From an uncultured Bacteroidales bacterium (GTDB lineage Bacteria > Bacteroidota > Bacteroidia > Bacteroidales > Muribaculaceae), in the NCBI GenBank assembly GCA_947072905.1, contig CAMTKF010000019.1, forward strand, positions 1-44,452: 44,452 nucleotides of DNA, in the 5' to 3' direction. The notes beneath the pieces are model-generated. The model searched no databases and was not told where the DNA came from. It saw only the letters and a program-made list of their open reading frames with translations. This document shows positions 22,222 to 30,977 of this stretch, piece by piece. How positions within the stretch are numbered: position 1 is the stretch's first letter; each line of letters opens with the position of its first letter. The position numbers and the translations under genes were made by a program.

Positions 22222-24561
22222 TTATTTAGTTGCTTTGCGACGACGGGTCGATGTGCGTGTCGGTTTGTCGTTCTGTTCTTTGATTATTTCCATAGCCTGC
22301 TCGTAAGTGATTTCGGCGGGCTCGGCTATGGTCTTGGGTATCTTGTAGTTTTTGCCGTCGAGGGTGATGTAGATGCCGTAGCGGCCGTTGAGCACCTGCA
22401 GGTCGGGGTTCTCGTCAAATGTTTTCACAAGGCGCTGAGCCTTGGCCTGACGCTTCTCGTTGATAAGCTCTATGGCCTCGTCGAGGGTGAGGGCGGCGGG
22501 CTGCATATCCTTGGGGATTGACACGAAAACGCCGTCGTGGCGCACGTAGGGGCCGAAGCGGCCTATGGCCACCGATACTTCCTTGTCTTCGTATGTACCC
22601 AATTTGCGCGGGAATTCAAACAGCTTCAGAGCCTCCTCAAGGGTGATGTCGGCCATAGACTGTCCTTTGAGCAGCGATGCAAACAGGGGCTTCTCGTCGT
22701 CGTTCACCACACCTATCTGCACCAGCGGGCCGAAGCGGCCTATCTTCACCGATACGGGGCGTCCCTGCGGGTCCTTGCCCAGCAGGCGTTCGCCCACCTT
22801 GTGCTCAAGGCGCAGGTTCATGGCGCTGTCTACACGCGGATGGAACTTCTCGTAGAATGTACGCATCTCGCTGTTCCAGGGCAGACGTCCCTCGGCAATG
22901 TCGTCGAAGCGTTCCTCGATATTGGCTGTGAAGTTGTAGTCGAGGATTTCGGGGAAATATTCGGTGAGGAATTCGTTCACCACCATACCTATGTCGGTGG
23001 GAATGAGCTTGCCCTTTTCAGAGCCGGTTATCTCGGTGTGCGAGTCAACCGATATGTTGCCGTCGCCGTTCATGGTGATTACCTTGAACGAGCGCGGAGT
23101 GCCTTCTTTCTCGCCGCGTGTGATGTACTCGCGGTTCTGTATGGTAGAGATGGTGGGGGCGTAGGTCGAGGGGCGGCCTATGCCGAGTTCTTCCATCTTC
23201 TTTACCAGCGAGGCCTCGGTGTAGCGCGGGGGCTGTTGGGTGAATCGTTCGGTAGCCACCATTTCGGCTGCCTGCAACGGCTCGCCCGATGTGAGTGCGG
23301 GCAATATCGAACCGCCGGCTGCATCGGTCTGATTGTCGTCGTCGCGACCCTCGGTGTACACGCGCAGGAAACCGTCAAATTTGATTACCTCGCCGGTGGC
23401 GGTGAACCGCTCGTTGCCTTTGAGTGCCACGATTTCGGCGGTGGTCTTTTCCATTTCGGCGTCGGCCATCATCGAGGCAATGGTGCGCTGGCGTATAAGG
23501 GTGTATAGCCTGCGCTCGCGTTCGGTGCAGTCGTCGGGGGTAAGGGTGGAGATGTCGGTGGGGCGAATGGCCTCGTGGGCTTCCTGTGCGCCCTTGGCCG
23601 ATGTATGGTACTTGCGTATGTGCAGATATTTGTCGCCCATGCTCGATTTGATTTCGGCAGAGATGGCTTCCACGGCATCGTCTGAGAGGTTGAGCGAGTC
23701 GGTACGCATGTAGGTGATGTGACCGGCCTCGTAGAGCTTCTGAGCCACCATCATGGTCTGGGCCACGGTGAATCCGAGCTTGCGGGCGGCCTCCTGTTGC
23801 AGGGTGGAGGTGGTGAACGGAGGTGCCGGAGCCTTGTGCAGCGGTCGGGTGGCTATCTCGCCTACCTTGAAGCTGTCGGCCGCGCACGACTTGAGCAGGT
23901 CGAGGGCTTCTTTCTCTGAGTGCACGCGGTGGCTCAGCTCGCTGCGGAACTCCTCGCCGGCGGCGGTGGCAAATGTGGCGTTGATGCGGAAATATTGCTC
24001 TGACACGAAGTTCTTGATTTCGTTCTCGCGCTCCACAATGAGCCTTACGGCCACGCTCTGCACACGGCCGGCCGAAAGGGAGGGTTTGATTTTGCGCCAC
24101 AATACCGGCGACAATTCAAAGCCTACAATACGGTCGAGCACGCGGCGCGCCTGCTGCGCGTCCACGCGGTCGCGGTCGATGGTACGCGGATTGGCCAGGG
24201 CGTTGAGTATGGCCTTCTTTGTGATTTCATGAAAAACAATACGACGCGTGGTGGCCGGATTAAGGCCGAGCACCTCGGCCAGATGCCATGCTATGGCCTC
24301 ACCCTCGCGGTCTTCATCGGATGCGAGCCACACGGTCTCGGCCTGTGAAGCTGCCTTGCGCAGATTCGACACCACATCCTGTTTATCGTCGGGAATTTCG
24401 TAAATAGGCGAAAAATCGTGGTCCACATCAATGCTGAAACTTTTTGATTTCAAGTCGCGGATGTGGCCATAACTGGACATAACCTTAAAGTCGGGGCCTA
24501 AAAATTTCTCGATGGTCTTTGCTTTGGCCGGGGATTCTACAATTACAAGATTTTTCACCAT
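22222..24561 (-). CDS. topA: DNA topoisomerase I
   Basis: 779-residue type IA topoisomerase relaxing negative supercoils. The TOPRIM domain begins NLVIVESPAKAKTIEKFLG and contains SDEDREGEAIAWHL. The catalytic tyrosine is Y284 in GHITYMRTDSLN. KPSLSAGRVQSVAVRLI is intact. Instead of zinc fingers the C terminus has repeats of the type GRFGPLVQIG, GRFGPYVRHDG and GRYGIYITLDG, and a Lys/Arg/Thr-rich tail, as usual in this phylum. The frame is open to an ATG at 24585, but that codon abuts the -7 box at 24590-24597, so the ATG at 24561 is chosen (MVKNLVIVES). Confidence 0.96.
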   Translation of the reverse strand: MVKNLVIVESPAKAKTIEKFLGPDFKVMSSYGHIRDLKSKSFSIDVDHDFSPIYEIPDDKQDVVSNLRKAASQAETVWLASDEDREGEAIAWHLAEVLGLNPATTRRIVFHEITKKAILNALANPRTIDRDRVDAQQARRVLDRIVGFELSPVLWRKIKPSLSAGRVQSVAVRLIVERENEIKNFVSEQYFRINATFATAAGEEFRSELSHRVHSEKEALDLLKSCAADSFKVGEIATRPLHKAPAPPFTTSTLQQEAARKLGFTVAQTMMVAQKLYEAGHITYMRTDSLNLSDDAVEAISAEIKSSMGDKYLHIRKYHTSAKGAQEAHEAIRPTDISTLTPDDCTERERRLYTLIRQRTIASMMADAEMEKTTAEIVALKGNERFTATGEVIKFDGFLRVYTEGRDDDNQTDAAGGSILPALTSGEPLQAAEMVATERFTQQPPRYTEASLVKKMEELGIGRPSTYAPTISTIQNREYITRGEKEGTPRSFKVITMNGDGNISVDSHTEITGSEKGKLIPTDIGMVVNEFLTEYFPEILDYNFTANIEERFDDIAEGRLPWNSEMRTFYEKFHPRVDSAMNLRLEHKVGERLLGKDPQGRPVSVKIGRFGPLVQIGVVNDDEKPLFASLLKGQSMADITLEEALKLFEFPRKLGTYEDKEVSVAIGRFGPYVRHDGVFVSIPKDMQPAALTLDEAIELINEKRQAKAQRLVKTFDENPDLQVLNGRYGIYITLDGKNYKIPKTIAEPAEITYEQAMEIIKEQNDKPTRTSTRRRKATK

Positions 24562-24589
24562 AAAAATGCGTCTTTCTGTTTTCAAGCGG

Positions 24590-24597
24590 CAAAATTA
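24590..24597 (-). promoter_or_regulatory. -7 box (TAATTTTG) for topA-rluA
   Basis: Minus-strand TAATTTTG fits TAnnTTTG and lies 28 bases before the chosen topA ATG. This makes the upstream in-frame ATG unlikely. Confidence 0.6.
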
Positions 24598-24834
24598 CAA
24601 AAAAAGTCCAAAGTAACCGCCAATAAAAATAAAAACAACAAAAAAACACACATAAAAGAAGAAAAGTTTCCGCAAAAGGGCATTTACATCAGTCGGTGCG
24701 CCGTTTGGCCGGCCCGTATGTGCACAGGGCGCGGCGGCTTTGCAAAAAGCCGATTTACGAGCCCTTGCGAAACGCGTTTTGGGGTAAAAATCAAAAAAAT
24801 AGCTAAAAAATTTCGCTAATAACAAAATAATCAC
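24598..24834. other. Divergent topA-acpP intergenic region
   Basis: AT-rich flanks surround a GC-rich middle with a perfect 7-bp hairpin (CGGCTTT-GCAA-AAAGCCG, 24735-24752). A minus-strand 94-codon frame here is very Phe-rich and low-complexity and is not called. I see no further feature before the acpP promoter. Confidence 0.5.
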
Positions 24835-24842
24835 TATCTTTG
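24835..24842 (+). promoter_or_regulatory. -7 box (TATCTTTG) for acpP-fabF
   Basis: TATCTTTG preceded by a TTTC about 20 bases upstream. The acpP ATG is 65 bases further on, so the mRNA has a leader of about 60 nt. Confidence 0.7.
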
Positions 24843-24907
24843 CACCGCAAAAAAGAATTTTGCCAAAAAACAGAAACATATAAACGAACTAAATTAATAT
24901 CAAAGCT

Positions 24908-25144
24908 ATGTCTGAAACAGCAAATCGCGTTGAGGCTATTATCTGCGACAAACTCGGCCTCGCTCCCGAACAGGTAACTCCCGAAGCATCATTCACCACC
25001 GACCTCGGCGCAGACTCGCTCGACACCGTTGAGCTTATCATGGAATTCGAAAAGGAATTCGAAATCGAAATCCCCGACGAAGACGCCCAGAACATCAAGA
25101 CCGTTAAGGACGCCATCGACTACATCGAAAGCCATAAGGGCTAA
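24908..25144 (+). CDS. acpP: Acyl carrier protein
   Basis: 78-residue acidic carrier of growing fatty-acyl chains. The phosphopantetheine site is S37 in [14 protein letters not shown]. It has the usual four-helix pattern and an acidic C-terminal half ([11 protein letters not shown]...DYIESHKG). fabF follows 148 bases downstream, the classical acpP-fabF pairing. Codon use is strongly biased, as for a highly expressed gene. Confidence 0.97.
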   Translation: MSETANRVEAIICDKLGLAPEQVTPEASFTTDLGADSLDTVELIMEFEKEFEIEIPDEDAQNIKTVKDAIDYIESHKG

Positions 25145-25145
25145 A

Positions 25146-25161
25146 CCCCACTCATGCGGGG
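25146..25161 (+). other. Weak hairpin in the acpP-fabF gap
   Basis: CCCCAC-TCAT-GCGGGG forms a short imperfect stem right after the acpP stop. It lacks a T-tract, so partial attenuation rather than termination is the most it might do. The remaining gap to fabF contains no clear second promoter. Confidence 0.35.
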
Positions 25162-25292
25162 CTAATCCGCCATAAGCTGAACATTTAGTCTCACATACAA
25201 CACTAAACTCCCCCTTTACGCTTTCATCTCTGAATGTTTGCGCCTTGGGGGTTGCTTTTTATAACGCAACTATTAGACACTTTTATAATTAC

Positions 25293-26561
25293 ATGGAATT
25301 AAAACGTGTAGTAATCACCGGTCTGGGTGCTGTTACTCCCCTTGGCAATGATGTAGCATCAACCTGGGAAGCCGCTATCAACGGAGAGAGCGGTGCAGCC
25401 CCTATCACCCATTTTGACGCATCGAAATTCAAGACCCAGTTTGCCTGTGAAGTCAAGAATTTCAACGCCGACGAGCACTTCGACCGCCGCAAGGTACGTC
25501 AGCTCGACCTCTACGCCCAGTATGCCCTTGTGGCTGCCCGCCAGGCAGTGGCCGATTCCGGTATCGACGCCGAAGGAGCCGACATCAACAAGAACCGTGT
25601 AGGTGTTATTGTTGCCGCCGGTATCGGTGGCCTTCATACCTTTGAAGAAGAAGCCGGCTACTATGCCAAGAACGAGGAAAAAGGTCCCAAATACAATCCT
25701 TTCTTCATTCCCAAGATGATTGCCGACATCGCTTCGGGCCACATTTCTATGGAATATGGCTACCATGGTCCCAACTATGGTGTGGTAAGTGCCTGCGCAT
25801 CATCAAACAACGCCATCATCGACGCGTTCAACCTTATCCGTCTGGGCAAGGCCGACGCTATCATCACCGGTGGTGCCGAAGCTGCCATCTACCCCGCAGG
25901 TGTAGGCGGCTTCAACTCTATGCACGCCCTCTCTACCCGCAACGACTCGCCCAAGACCGCTTCGCGTCCCTTCTCAAAGAGCCGCGACGGATTTGTAATG
26001 GGTGAAGGTTCGGTAGTGCTCGTGCTCGAAGAACTCGAACATGCTCTGGCCCGCGGCGCCAAGATCTATGCCGAGGTTGCCGGCGGCGGCATGAGTGCCG
26101 ATGCTCACCACCTCACTGCTACCCATCCCGAAGGCCTCGGCGCCATCCTCTCGATGCGCAACGCCCTCGAAGATGCCAACATGAAGCCCGAAGATATCGA
26201 CTACATCAACGTTCACGGTACTTCTACCCCCGTTGGCGATATCTCTGAAGTAAAGGCTATCGTTGAGGTATTCGGCGACTCTGCCCACAAGCTCAACATT
26301 TCTTCAACCAAGTCTATGACCGGTCACCTGCTCGGTGCTACCGGCGCTCTCGAAGCAATGTTCAGTGTAAAGGCTGTTCAGGAAGACATCGTTCCGCCCA
26401 CAATCAACCACGAGGAAGGCGACGAAGACGAAGAAATCGACTACAGCCTCAACTTCACTTTCAACCGCGCCCAGAAGCGCGAGGTACGCGCAGCTCTGTC
26501 GAACGCATTCGGCTTCGGCGGCCACAACGCTACCGTGATTGTGAAGAAGTTTCGGAAATAA
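25293..26561 (+). CDS. fabF: Beta-ketoacyl-ACP synthase II
   Basis: 422-residue condensing enzyme elongating fatty acids from malonyl-ACP. The Cys-His-His triad is C168 (VVSACASSNNAI), H308 (INVHGTSTPVGD) and H345 (KSMTGHLLGATGA). NAFGFGGHNAT lies near the C terminus. It starts MELKRVVITGLGAVTPLGND, so the ATG at 25293 is chosen over an in-frame upstream extension. An acidic insert (HEEGDEDEEID) near 373-383 is mildly unusual. It forms a unit with acpP and ends in a strong terminator. Confidence 0.97.
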   Translation: MELKRVVITGLGAVTPLGNDVASTWEAAINGESGAAPITHFDASKFKTQFACEVKNFNADEHFDRRKVRQLDLYAQYALVAARQAVADSGIDAEGADINKNRVGVIVAAGIGGLHTFEEEAGYYAKNEEKGPKYNPFFIPKMIADIASGHISMEYGYHGPNYGVVSACASSNNAIIDAFNLIRLGKADAIITGGAEAAIYPAGVGGFNSMHALSTRNDSPKTASRPFSKSRDGFVMGEGSVVLVLEELEHALARGAKIYAEVAGGGMSADAHHLTATHPEGLGAILSMRNALEDANMKPEDIDYINVHGTSTPVGDISEVKAIVEVFGDSAHKLNISSTKSMTGHLLGATGALEAMFSVKAVQEDIVPPTINHEEGDEDEEIDYSLNFTFNRAQKREVRAALSNAFGFGGHNATVIVKKFRK

Positions 26562-26570
26562 GTTTTAACT

Positions 26571-26618
26571 GCATAAAAAAAGAGGTGATTGCCGTCGGCG
26601 ATCACCTCTTTTTTATGC
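26571..26618. terminator. Strong bidirectional terminator after fabF
   Basis: A long stem built on AAAAAAGAGGTGAT / ATCACCTCTTTTTT with A- and T-runs on either side. It can terminate fabF from the left and the TamL-like gene from the right. Confidence 0.9.
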
Positions 26619-26619
26619 A

Positions 26620-26685
26620 GTGGAGAGTGAAGAGTGGAGAGTGGAGAGGAATTTAGAATTTTAGTGGAGAGTTTAGGGTGGAGAG
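26620..26685 (+). repeat. Cluster of five GTGGAGAG octamers
   Basis: GTGGAGAG occurs at 26620, 26634, 26641, 26664 and 26678 in a strand-biased purine-rich stretch between the fabF terminator and the stop codon of the TamL-like gene. Probably a slippage-prone simple repeat. Confidence 0.75.
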
Positions 26686-26712
26686 GTTTTTTATTTTTTA
26701 GTTTAGAGGTTT

Positions 26713-29082
26713 TTAGAAGGGGTAGCCTACCGAGAAGTGGAATGTGGCGTCGCGGCTCCATTTGGGGCTGAAGATGGGCCATTGCTTTTGGTTGCAGGCG
26801 GGGTTGTGGGCTTTCATACCCAGATCGAAGCGCAGCAGGAAGTAGGTGAAGTCCATGCGCAGTCCCAAGCCGTATGAGGCGGCTATCTCTTTGTAGAATG
26901 AATTGAAGTGGAACATGCCGCCGGGCTGGTTTGAGTAGTTATGAATGGTCCATATATTGCCTGCATCTATAAACAGCGCGCCCTCGAATACCCAGAACAG
27001 CTTGGCGCGGTATTCGGCCGACAGTATCAGCGATATGTCGCCGCACTGGTTGATGAAGTCTGTAACATTGTTGCGCGAATCGTATGAACCGGGTCCTAAG
27101 GTACGTACCCCCCAGCCGCGCACACCGTTGGCACCGCCGGCATAGAAGCGCTTTTCAAAAGGTACCATACGCGAGTTACCGTAGGGGTAGGCCAGCCCGA
27201 CTCCTGCGTGGAATGCAAAGGCATTGCGCGAGTTTACATTGAGGGTGTAGGTATAGTCAACCTCGCCCTTTACGTACTGCGAGTACTGGATACCGAATAC
27301 CTTGTAGACATCATCATTGCCGCGCTTGCCGAATATCGACGACAGACCGTAGAGCAGGTTGCCGGCGGTCTCGATTGAGGCGCGCCACGTGGTGATTGAA
27401 GGCTGCATGGCAAAGGCGTTGACCTCGGCGGTGGGTATGCGGCGGTTTGACTGATAGAAGGTATAGCCCATGCGCATGATGAAGTGGTCTTCGTATGAGT
27501 AGCGCAGCAGGGGGTTGGAGGGGGCTATGGAGTCGATGAAGTTGAGGGTGGAGTGGGGCAGACGCACATAGTTGATGTCTATGAGGTCGTATGTGTGTCG
27601 GCGGGCGATGTCGCGGTTGCGGTTGTTCCATTTCCAGCGCCATGCCGAGCCGAATATCACACGTGTGTATTCGGGGCGTTCCTGATAGTTGAACGACACG
27701 GCAAACTCTGTGGTAGCCTGCATGCGCTTCTTGAACGAGCGTGTGGCGCCCGGCAGCACGAATTTCGGATAGGTCATGCCCACTTCGGCAGCATATTCGG
27801 TGAAACGCTTGTTGATGAAGCCGTCGAGGTTGCCCGACAGGCTCTCGTAGGCCGAGCGCAGCTTTACGGTGAACAGGTCGGAGCGGTGCGATATGTCGCG
27901 GTTCTGGTATGTGGCTCCCACTCCGAAGCCCAGGTCGCCCTCTGAGTTGGTGCCTTCGAGTTCGAGCGATATCGACTGCTTTTTATTGCGCGAGATGCTT
28001 ATGGTGACATCGAGCAGGGGATTGCCGTCGATGGCACCGGCCGGTGTGAATTCTATGTTGATGAAGCGCAGTATCGACAGACGCGAGAGCGACGAATACG
28101 TGCGGTCAACATCCTTGGCCGAATAGGCATGGCCCGGTTCGAGAAAACACATGTCGTATAGCGCCGATGGACGTATATATTGGTCATCGCCGTAAATGAT
28201 GCGCAGATATCGGTAGTCAACCGTGTCGGGGTGCTCCACCGAGTGCGATTCTTCGGTTATGAAAGTCACCGATTTTATGAAATACTGCTTGTGTGAGAAA
28301 GGCAAACCTGCAGGTCCCACTATTTTCACATCGTCTGAGCCGGCAGTGGAGTCGGGTCGTGTAGGGAGGTTTACCGGTGTCGTGGGATTATTCAGATTCA
28401 GTGTAAGGCCAATGTTTTTGGATCCTCTGACGGTGTCGGCGGTGAATGTGATGTAGTCGCGCGAGAATGCGTAGTAACCCTCGTCGTGCAGGCGCGAGGT
28501 GATGGTGGTTCGCACCTCGTCGAGGTGGTTGCGGTCAAATACGTAGCCGGGATGAATGTCGATAAGGTTTGTGTCGCGCTGCAATATGCTCATCACAGCC
28601 GAGTCGGGCACATTGAGCTTGAATGTGCTTATGACGTGCGGATTTCCGGCTTTCACACGATATTTCACACGGGCGCGTTTGCGCTCGTGCTGCAATGTGG
28701 TGTCAATCTCAACCTCTGCCCCGAGATAGCCCTTGTTGACGAGAGCCTGCTGCAGCTGTCGGCGCGAAGCCTCGGTGAGTTCCTCGTCGTATATCACCGG
28801 TGCCTGGCCGAGATTGCGCAGCCAGCGGTTGTACCACTTGGTAGAGTCGTTGCCCGAGAGCGAGTAAGTGGCCAATTGCAGTTTGGCGAACCCCAGCACC
28901 TTGTGGTTGGGAGTCTGGCGCAGGAAATTGACCAGCCCCTCGGTGTCGAGATCCTTGTTGTCTTCCACTACAATCTCCACTTTGTCGAGGAGCATGGAGT
29001 TGTCGGGTACATGCTTGGTGGAGCTGCAACCCCACAGAGCCACAGCCGCAAACACTATGAGTATGCGGATATAAAATTTCAC
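26713..29082 (-). CDS. TamL-like BamA-family outer membrane lipoprotein
   Basis: 789 residues. A lipoprotein signal (FYIRILIVFAAVALWGC, lipobox ALWGC) precedes POTRA-like segments (about 25-330, starting DKVEIVVEDNKDLDTEGLVNFL) and a C-terminal 16-strand-type Omp85 barrel that contains RGWGVRTLGPGSY and ends VGYPF with the terminal Phe used for barrel assembly. A lipid-anchored BamA homologue is the Bacteroidota TamL type, paired elsewhere with TamB. The start is a GTG at 29082, chosen because the frame upstream runs through a TATCTTTG box (29088-29095) and no ATG lies between. The mRNA may be almost leaderless. Divergent from mazG. Confidence 0.85.
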   Translation of the reverse strand: MKFYIRILIVFAAVALWGCSSTKHVPDNSMLLDKVEIVVEDNKDLDTEGLVNFLRQTPNHKVLGFAKLQLATYSLSGNDSTKWYNRWLRNLGQAPVIYDEELTEASRRQLQQALVNKGYLGAEVEIDTTLQHERKRARVKYRVKAGNPHVISTFKLNVPDSAVMSILQRDTNLIDIHPGYVFDRNHLDEVRTTITSRLHDEGYYAFSRDYITFTADTVRGSKNIGLTLNLNNPTTPVNLPTRPDSTAGSDDVKIVGPAGLPFSHKQYFIKSVTFITEESHSVEHPDTVDYRYLRIIYGDDQYIRPSALYDMCFLEPGHAYSAKDVDRTYSSLSRLSILRFINIEFTPAGAIDGNPLLDVTISISRNKKQSISLELEGTNSEGDLGFGVGATYQNRDISHRSDLFTVKLRSAYESLSGNLDGFINKRFTEYAAEVGMTYPKFVLPGATRSFKKRMQATTEFAVSFNYQERPEYTRVIFGSAWRWKWNNRNRDIARRHTYDLIDINYVRLPHSTLNFIDSIAPSNPLLRYSYEDHFIMRMGYTFYQSNRRIPTAEVNAFAMQPSITTWRASIETAGNLLYGLSSIFGKRGNDDVYKVFGIQYSQYVKGEVDYTYTLNVNSRNAFAFHAGVGLAYPYGNSRMVPFEKRFYAGGANGVRGWGVRTLGPGSYDSRNNVTDFINQCGDISLILSAEYRAKLFWVFEGALFIDAGNIWTIHNYSNQPGGMFHFNSFYKEIAASYGLGLRMDFTYFLLRFDLGMKAHNPACNQKQWPIFSPKWSRDATFHFSVGYPF

Positions 29083-29087
29083 GAGTG

Positions 29088-29095
29088 CAAAGATA
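29088..29095 (-). promoter_or_regulatory. -7 box (TATCTTTG) for the TamL-like gene
   Basis: Minus-strand TATCTTTG ends five bases before the GTG start, so transcription would begin at about the start codon. The -33 element is weak. Confidence 0.55.
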
Positions 29096-29149
29096 TACAA
29101 AAAAATCGCAATATTTGGCTGAAAAAACCATGTTGACAGAAAAATTTTG

Positions 29150-29157
29150 TATCTTTG
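29150..29157 (+). promoter_or_regulatory. -7 box (TATCTTTG) for mazG-deoC
   Basis: Plus-strand TATCTTTG lies 19 bases before the mazG-like ATG. TTGACA occurs at 29133-29138, but with spacing short of the phylum norm. Confidence 0.65.
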
Positions 29158-29176
29158 CGCGTTATCTATATTAGTA

Positions 29177-29536
29177 ATGACACAAGAGAACCGCGACATA
29201 GGCCTGCGCGATGCGCAGCAGATGGTGGACGAGTGGATACGCACCATAGGTGTGCGCTACTTTTCGCCGCTCACCAATATGGCTGTACTCACCGAGGAAG
29301 TGGGCGAGGTGGCCCGCATAATGGCGCGCCGATACGGTGACCAGTCGTTCAAGCCCGGCGAGAATGCCGATGCCCTGGCCGATGAGCTGGCCGACGTGCT
29401 GTGGGTGCTGATGGCTATAGCCAACCAGACCGGGATTGACCTCACCCAAGCCCTGCATGCCAATATAGCCAAGAAAACCAAGCGCGACGCCACACGACAT
29501 ATTGATAACACCAAATTAACACAAACACATAATTAA
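29177..29536 (+). CDS. MazG-like nucleotide pyrophosphohydrolase
   Basis: 119 residues of the all-alpha NTP pyrophosphatase superfamily. Metal-binding acidic motifs are LTEEVGEVARIM (E40, E41, E44) and DELADVLWVLMAIANQTG (E70, D73). It is predicted to hydrolyse non-canonical nucleoside triphosphates to monophosphates. The frame extends upstream to a TTG at 29147, but that stretch contains the promoter box, so the ATG at 29177 (MTQENRDIGLRDAQQ) is chosen. deoC follows 23 bases downstream. Confidence 0.88.
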   Translation: MTQENRDIGLRDAQQMVDEWIRTIGVRYFSPLTNMAVLTEEVGEVARIMARRYGDQSFKPGENADALADELADVLWVLMAIANQTGIDLTQALHANIAKKTKRDATRHIDNTKLTQTHN

Positions 29537-29559
29537 CATTAACCTAAACTAACAGAATC

Positions 29560-30444
29560 ATGAGCGACAAGTATAACGACGCGATAGCAAAGAGCGTTGT
29601 CCTCGAGGACGACGCAGCAGTAGCTTCGGCCGTGGAAAAAATCCTGACCGAACATTTTGAGGAAAACAACAACATAGACGTTTATAAGTTCCTTTTCAAC
29701 ACCATCGACCTCACCACACTCAAGGCCACCGATTCGCCCGTATCGGTATCTAACTTTGTAGAGCGAGTGAATGCCTTCGACGAAGAATATCCCATGCTCA
29801 ACAACGTGGCTGCCATCTGCGTGTATCCCAACTTCGCAGGCGTGGTAAGCACCGTGCTCGATGTCACCGGCGTGGATATCGCATGTGTGAGCGGCGGTTT
29901 CCCCTCATCGCAGACCTTCAACGAAGTGAAGATTGCCGAGACTGCCCTGGCTGTGGAAAACGGTGCCAACGAAATCGACATCGTGCTCAACGTGGGCAAC
30001 TTCCTCGACGGCGACTACGAAGCCGTGTGCGATGAAATCATAGAGCAGAAGGCCGCATGCCGCGACGCCCGCCTTAAGGTTATCCTCGAGACCGGTGCCC
30101 TCAAGACCGCCAAGAACATCAAGGCAGCATCGGTGCTGTCGATGTTCTCGGGTTGCGACTTCCTCAAGACCTCTACCGGTAAGGAATATCCCGGCGCAAG
30201 TCTCGAAGCCGCATACGTTATGGCTAAATGTATCAAGGAATACTACGAGCAGACCGGCGTAAAGGTAGGCTTCAAGGCTGCCGGCGGTGTAAGCACCACC
30301 GAGGACGCTGTGAAGTACTACACCATCATCAAGGAAGTACTGGGCGAGGAATGGCTGAGCAACGACTACTTCCGCATCGGCGCTTCACGTCTGGCCAACA
30401 ATCTGCTGAGCGACATCCTCGGCGAGGAAGTTAAATTCTTCTGA
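29560..30444 (+). CDS. deoC: Deoxyribose-phosphate aldolase
   Basis: 294-residue class I aldolase cleaving 2-deoxyribose 5-phosphate to glyceraldehyde 3-phosphate and acetaldehyde. The Schiff-base lysine is K203 in FLKTSTGKEYPG, with D140 (ANEIDIVLNVG) and K239 (VKVGFKAAGGVS) completing the catalytic set. It is longer at its N terminus than the E. coli enzyme, as usual in this phylum. It sits between mazG-like and the GYF/CD225 gene with short spacings, consistent with a nucleotide-salvage transcript. Confidence 0.95.
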   Translation: MSDKYNDAIAKSVVLEDDAAVASAVEKILTEHFEENNNIDVYKFLFNTIDLTTLKATDSPVSVSNFVERVNAFDEEYPMLNNVAAICVYPNFAGVVSTVLDVTGVDIACVSGGFPSSQTFNEVKIAETALAVENGANEIDIVLNVGNFLDGDYEAVCDEIIEQKAACRDARLKVILETGALKTAKNIKAASVLSMFSGCDFLKTSTGKEYPGASLEAAYVMAKCIKEYYEQTGVKVGFKAAGGVSTTEDAVKYYTIIKEVLGEEWLSNDYFRIGASRLANNLLSDILGEEVKFF

Positions 30445-30446
30445 TT

Positions 30447-30950
30447 ATGAAATTCTGGATATATCTCAACGGTATTCAGCAGGGTCCGTACACCTTTGAG
30501 CAGGTAAAACTGCTGCCGCTCGAGCCTACCACACCCGTGTGGTACGACGGTTTGCCCAAGTGGCTTCCTGCGGCACAGGCACCGGCTACAGCGCCGCTGT
30601 TTGCCGCACCGACTCAAGCCGAGCCTCAGGCAGATGACGCGGCTCCGATCTTTGGCGCACCCGCCCCCGGCCCTGTCTACACTCAGGCAGCCATGCAGCA
30701 GCCCGCTGTAGGCGAGCCTGTGCCCAAGCGTCCGCCTACCTACATGGTGTGGTGCATACTGTTCACCATACTGTGTTGTTCGCCGGTGGCTCTGGCCGGT
30801 ATCATCACCGGGTCCATAAGCTCCTCGCGCTACAATGCGGGCGATTATGCCGGTGCACAGCGTATGTCGAACGCTACCGAGTGGTTGTTGATTATATCCA
30901 TAGTCTGGGCCATAGTAGGCTTGCCCGTGTCGTTGGCCTTCAATCTGTAG
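30447..30950 (+). CDS. GYF_2 plus CD225/dispanin-like membrane protein
   Basis: 167 residues. An N-terminal GYF_2 (DUF4339) domain (MKFWIYLNGIQQGPYTFEQV ... VWYDGLPKWLPAAQ, 1-45) is joined by a Pro/Ala/Gln-rich linker to a C-terminal CD225-like region with two membrane segments: VWCILFTILCCSPVALAGIITG with a Cys pair in the first, the loop SSRYNAGDYAGAQRMSNATE, then LLIISIVWAIVGLPVSLAF. The domain pairing recurs in Bacteroidota. It begins 2 bases after deoC and sits directly before DUF2752. No molecular function is assigned. Confidence 0.85.
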   Translation: MKFWIYLNGIQQGPYTFEQVKLLPLEPTTPVWYDGLPKWLPAAQAPATAPLFAAPTQAEPQADDAAPIFGAPAPGPVYTQAAMQQPAVGEPVPKRPPTYMVWCILFTILCCSPVALAGIITGSISSSRYNAGDYAGAQRMSNATEWLLIISIVWAIVGLPVSLAFNL

Positions 30951-30977
30951 GCTGTGACAATCATAAAGAATAAAAGA

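Noticed and set aside
24595-24879. Minus-strand 94-codon frame between topA and acpP
   Set aside because: Very Phe-rich, low-complexity, overlaps both promoters of the gap and has no recognisable domain.
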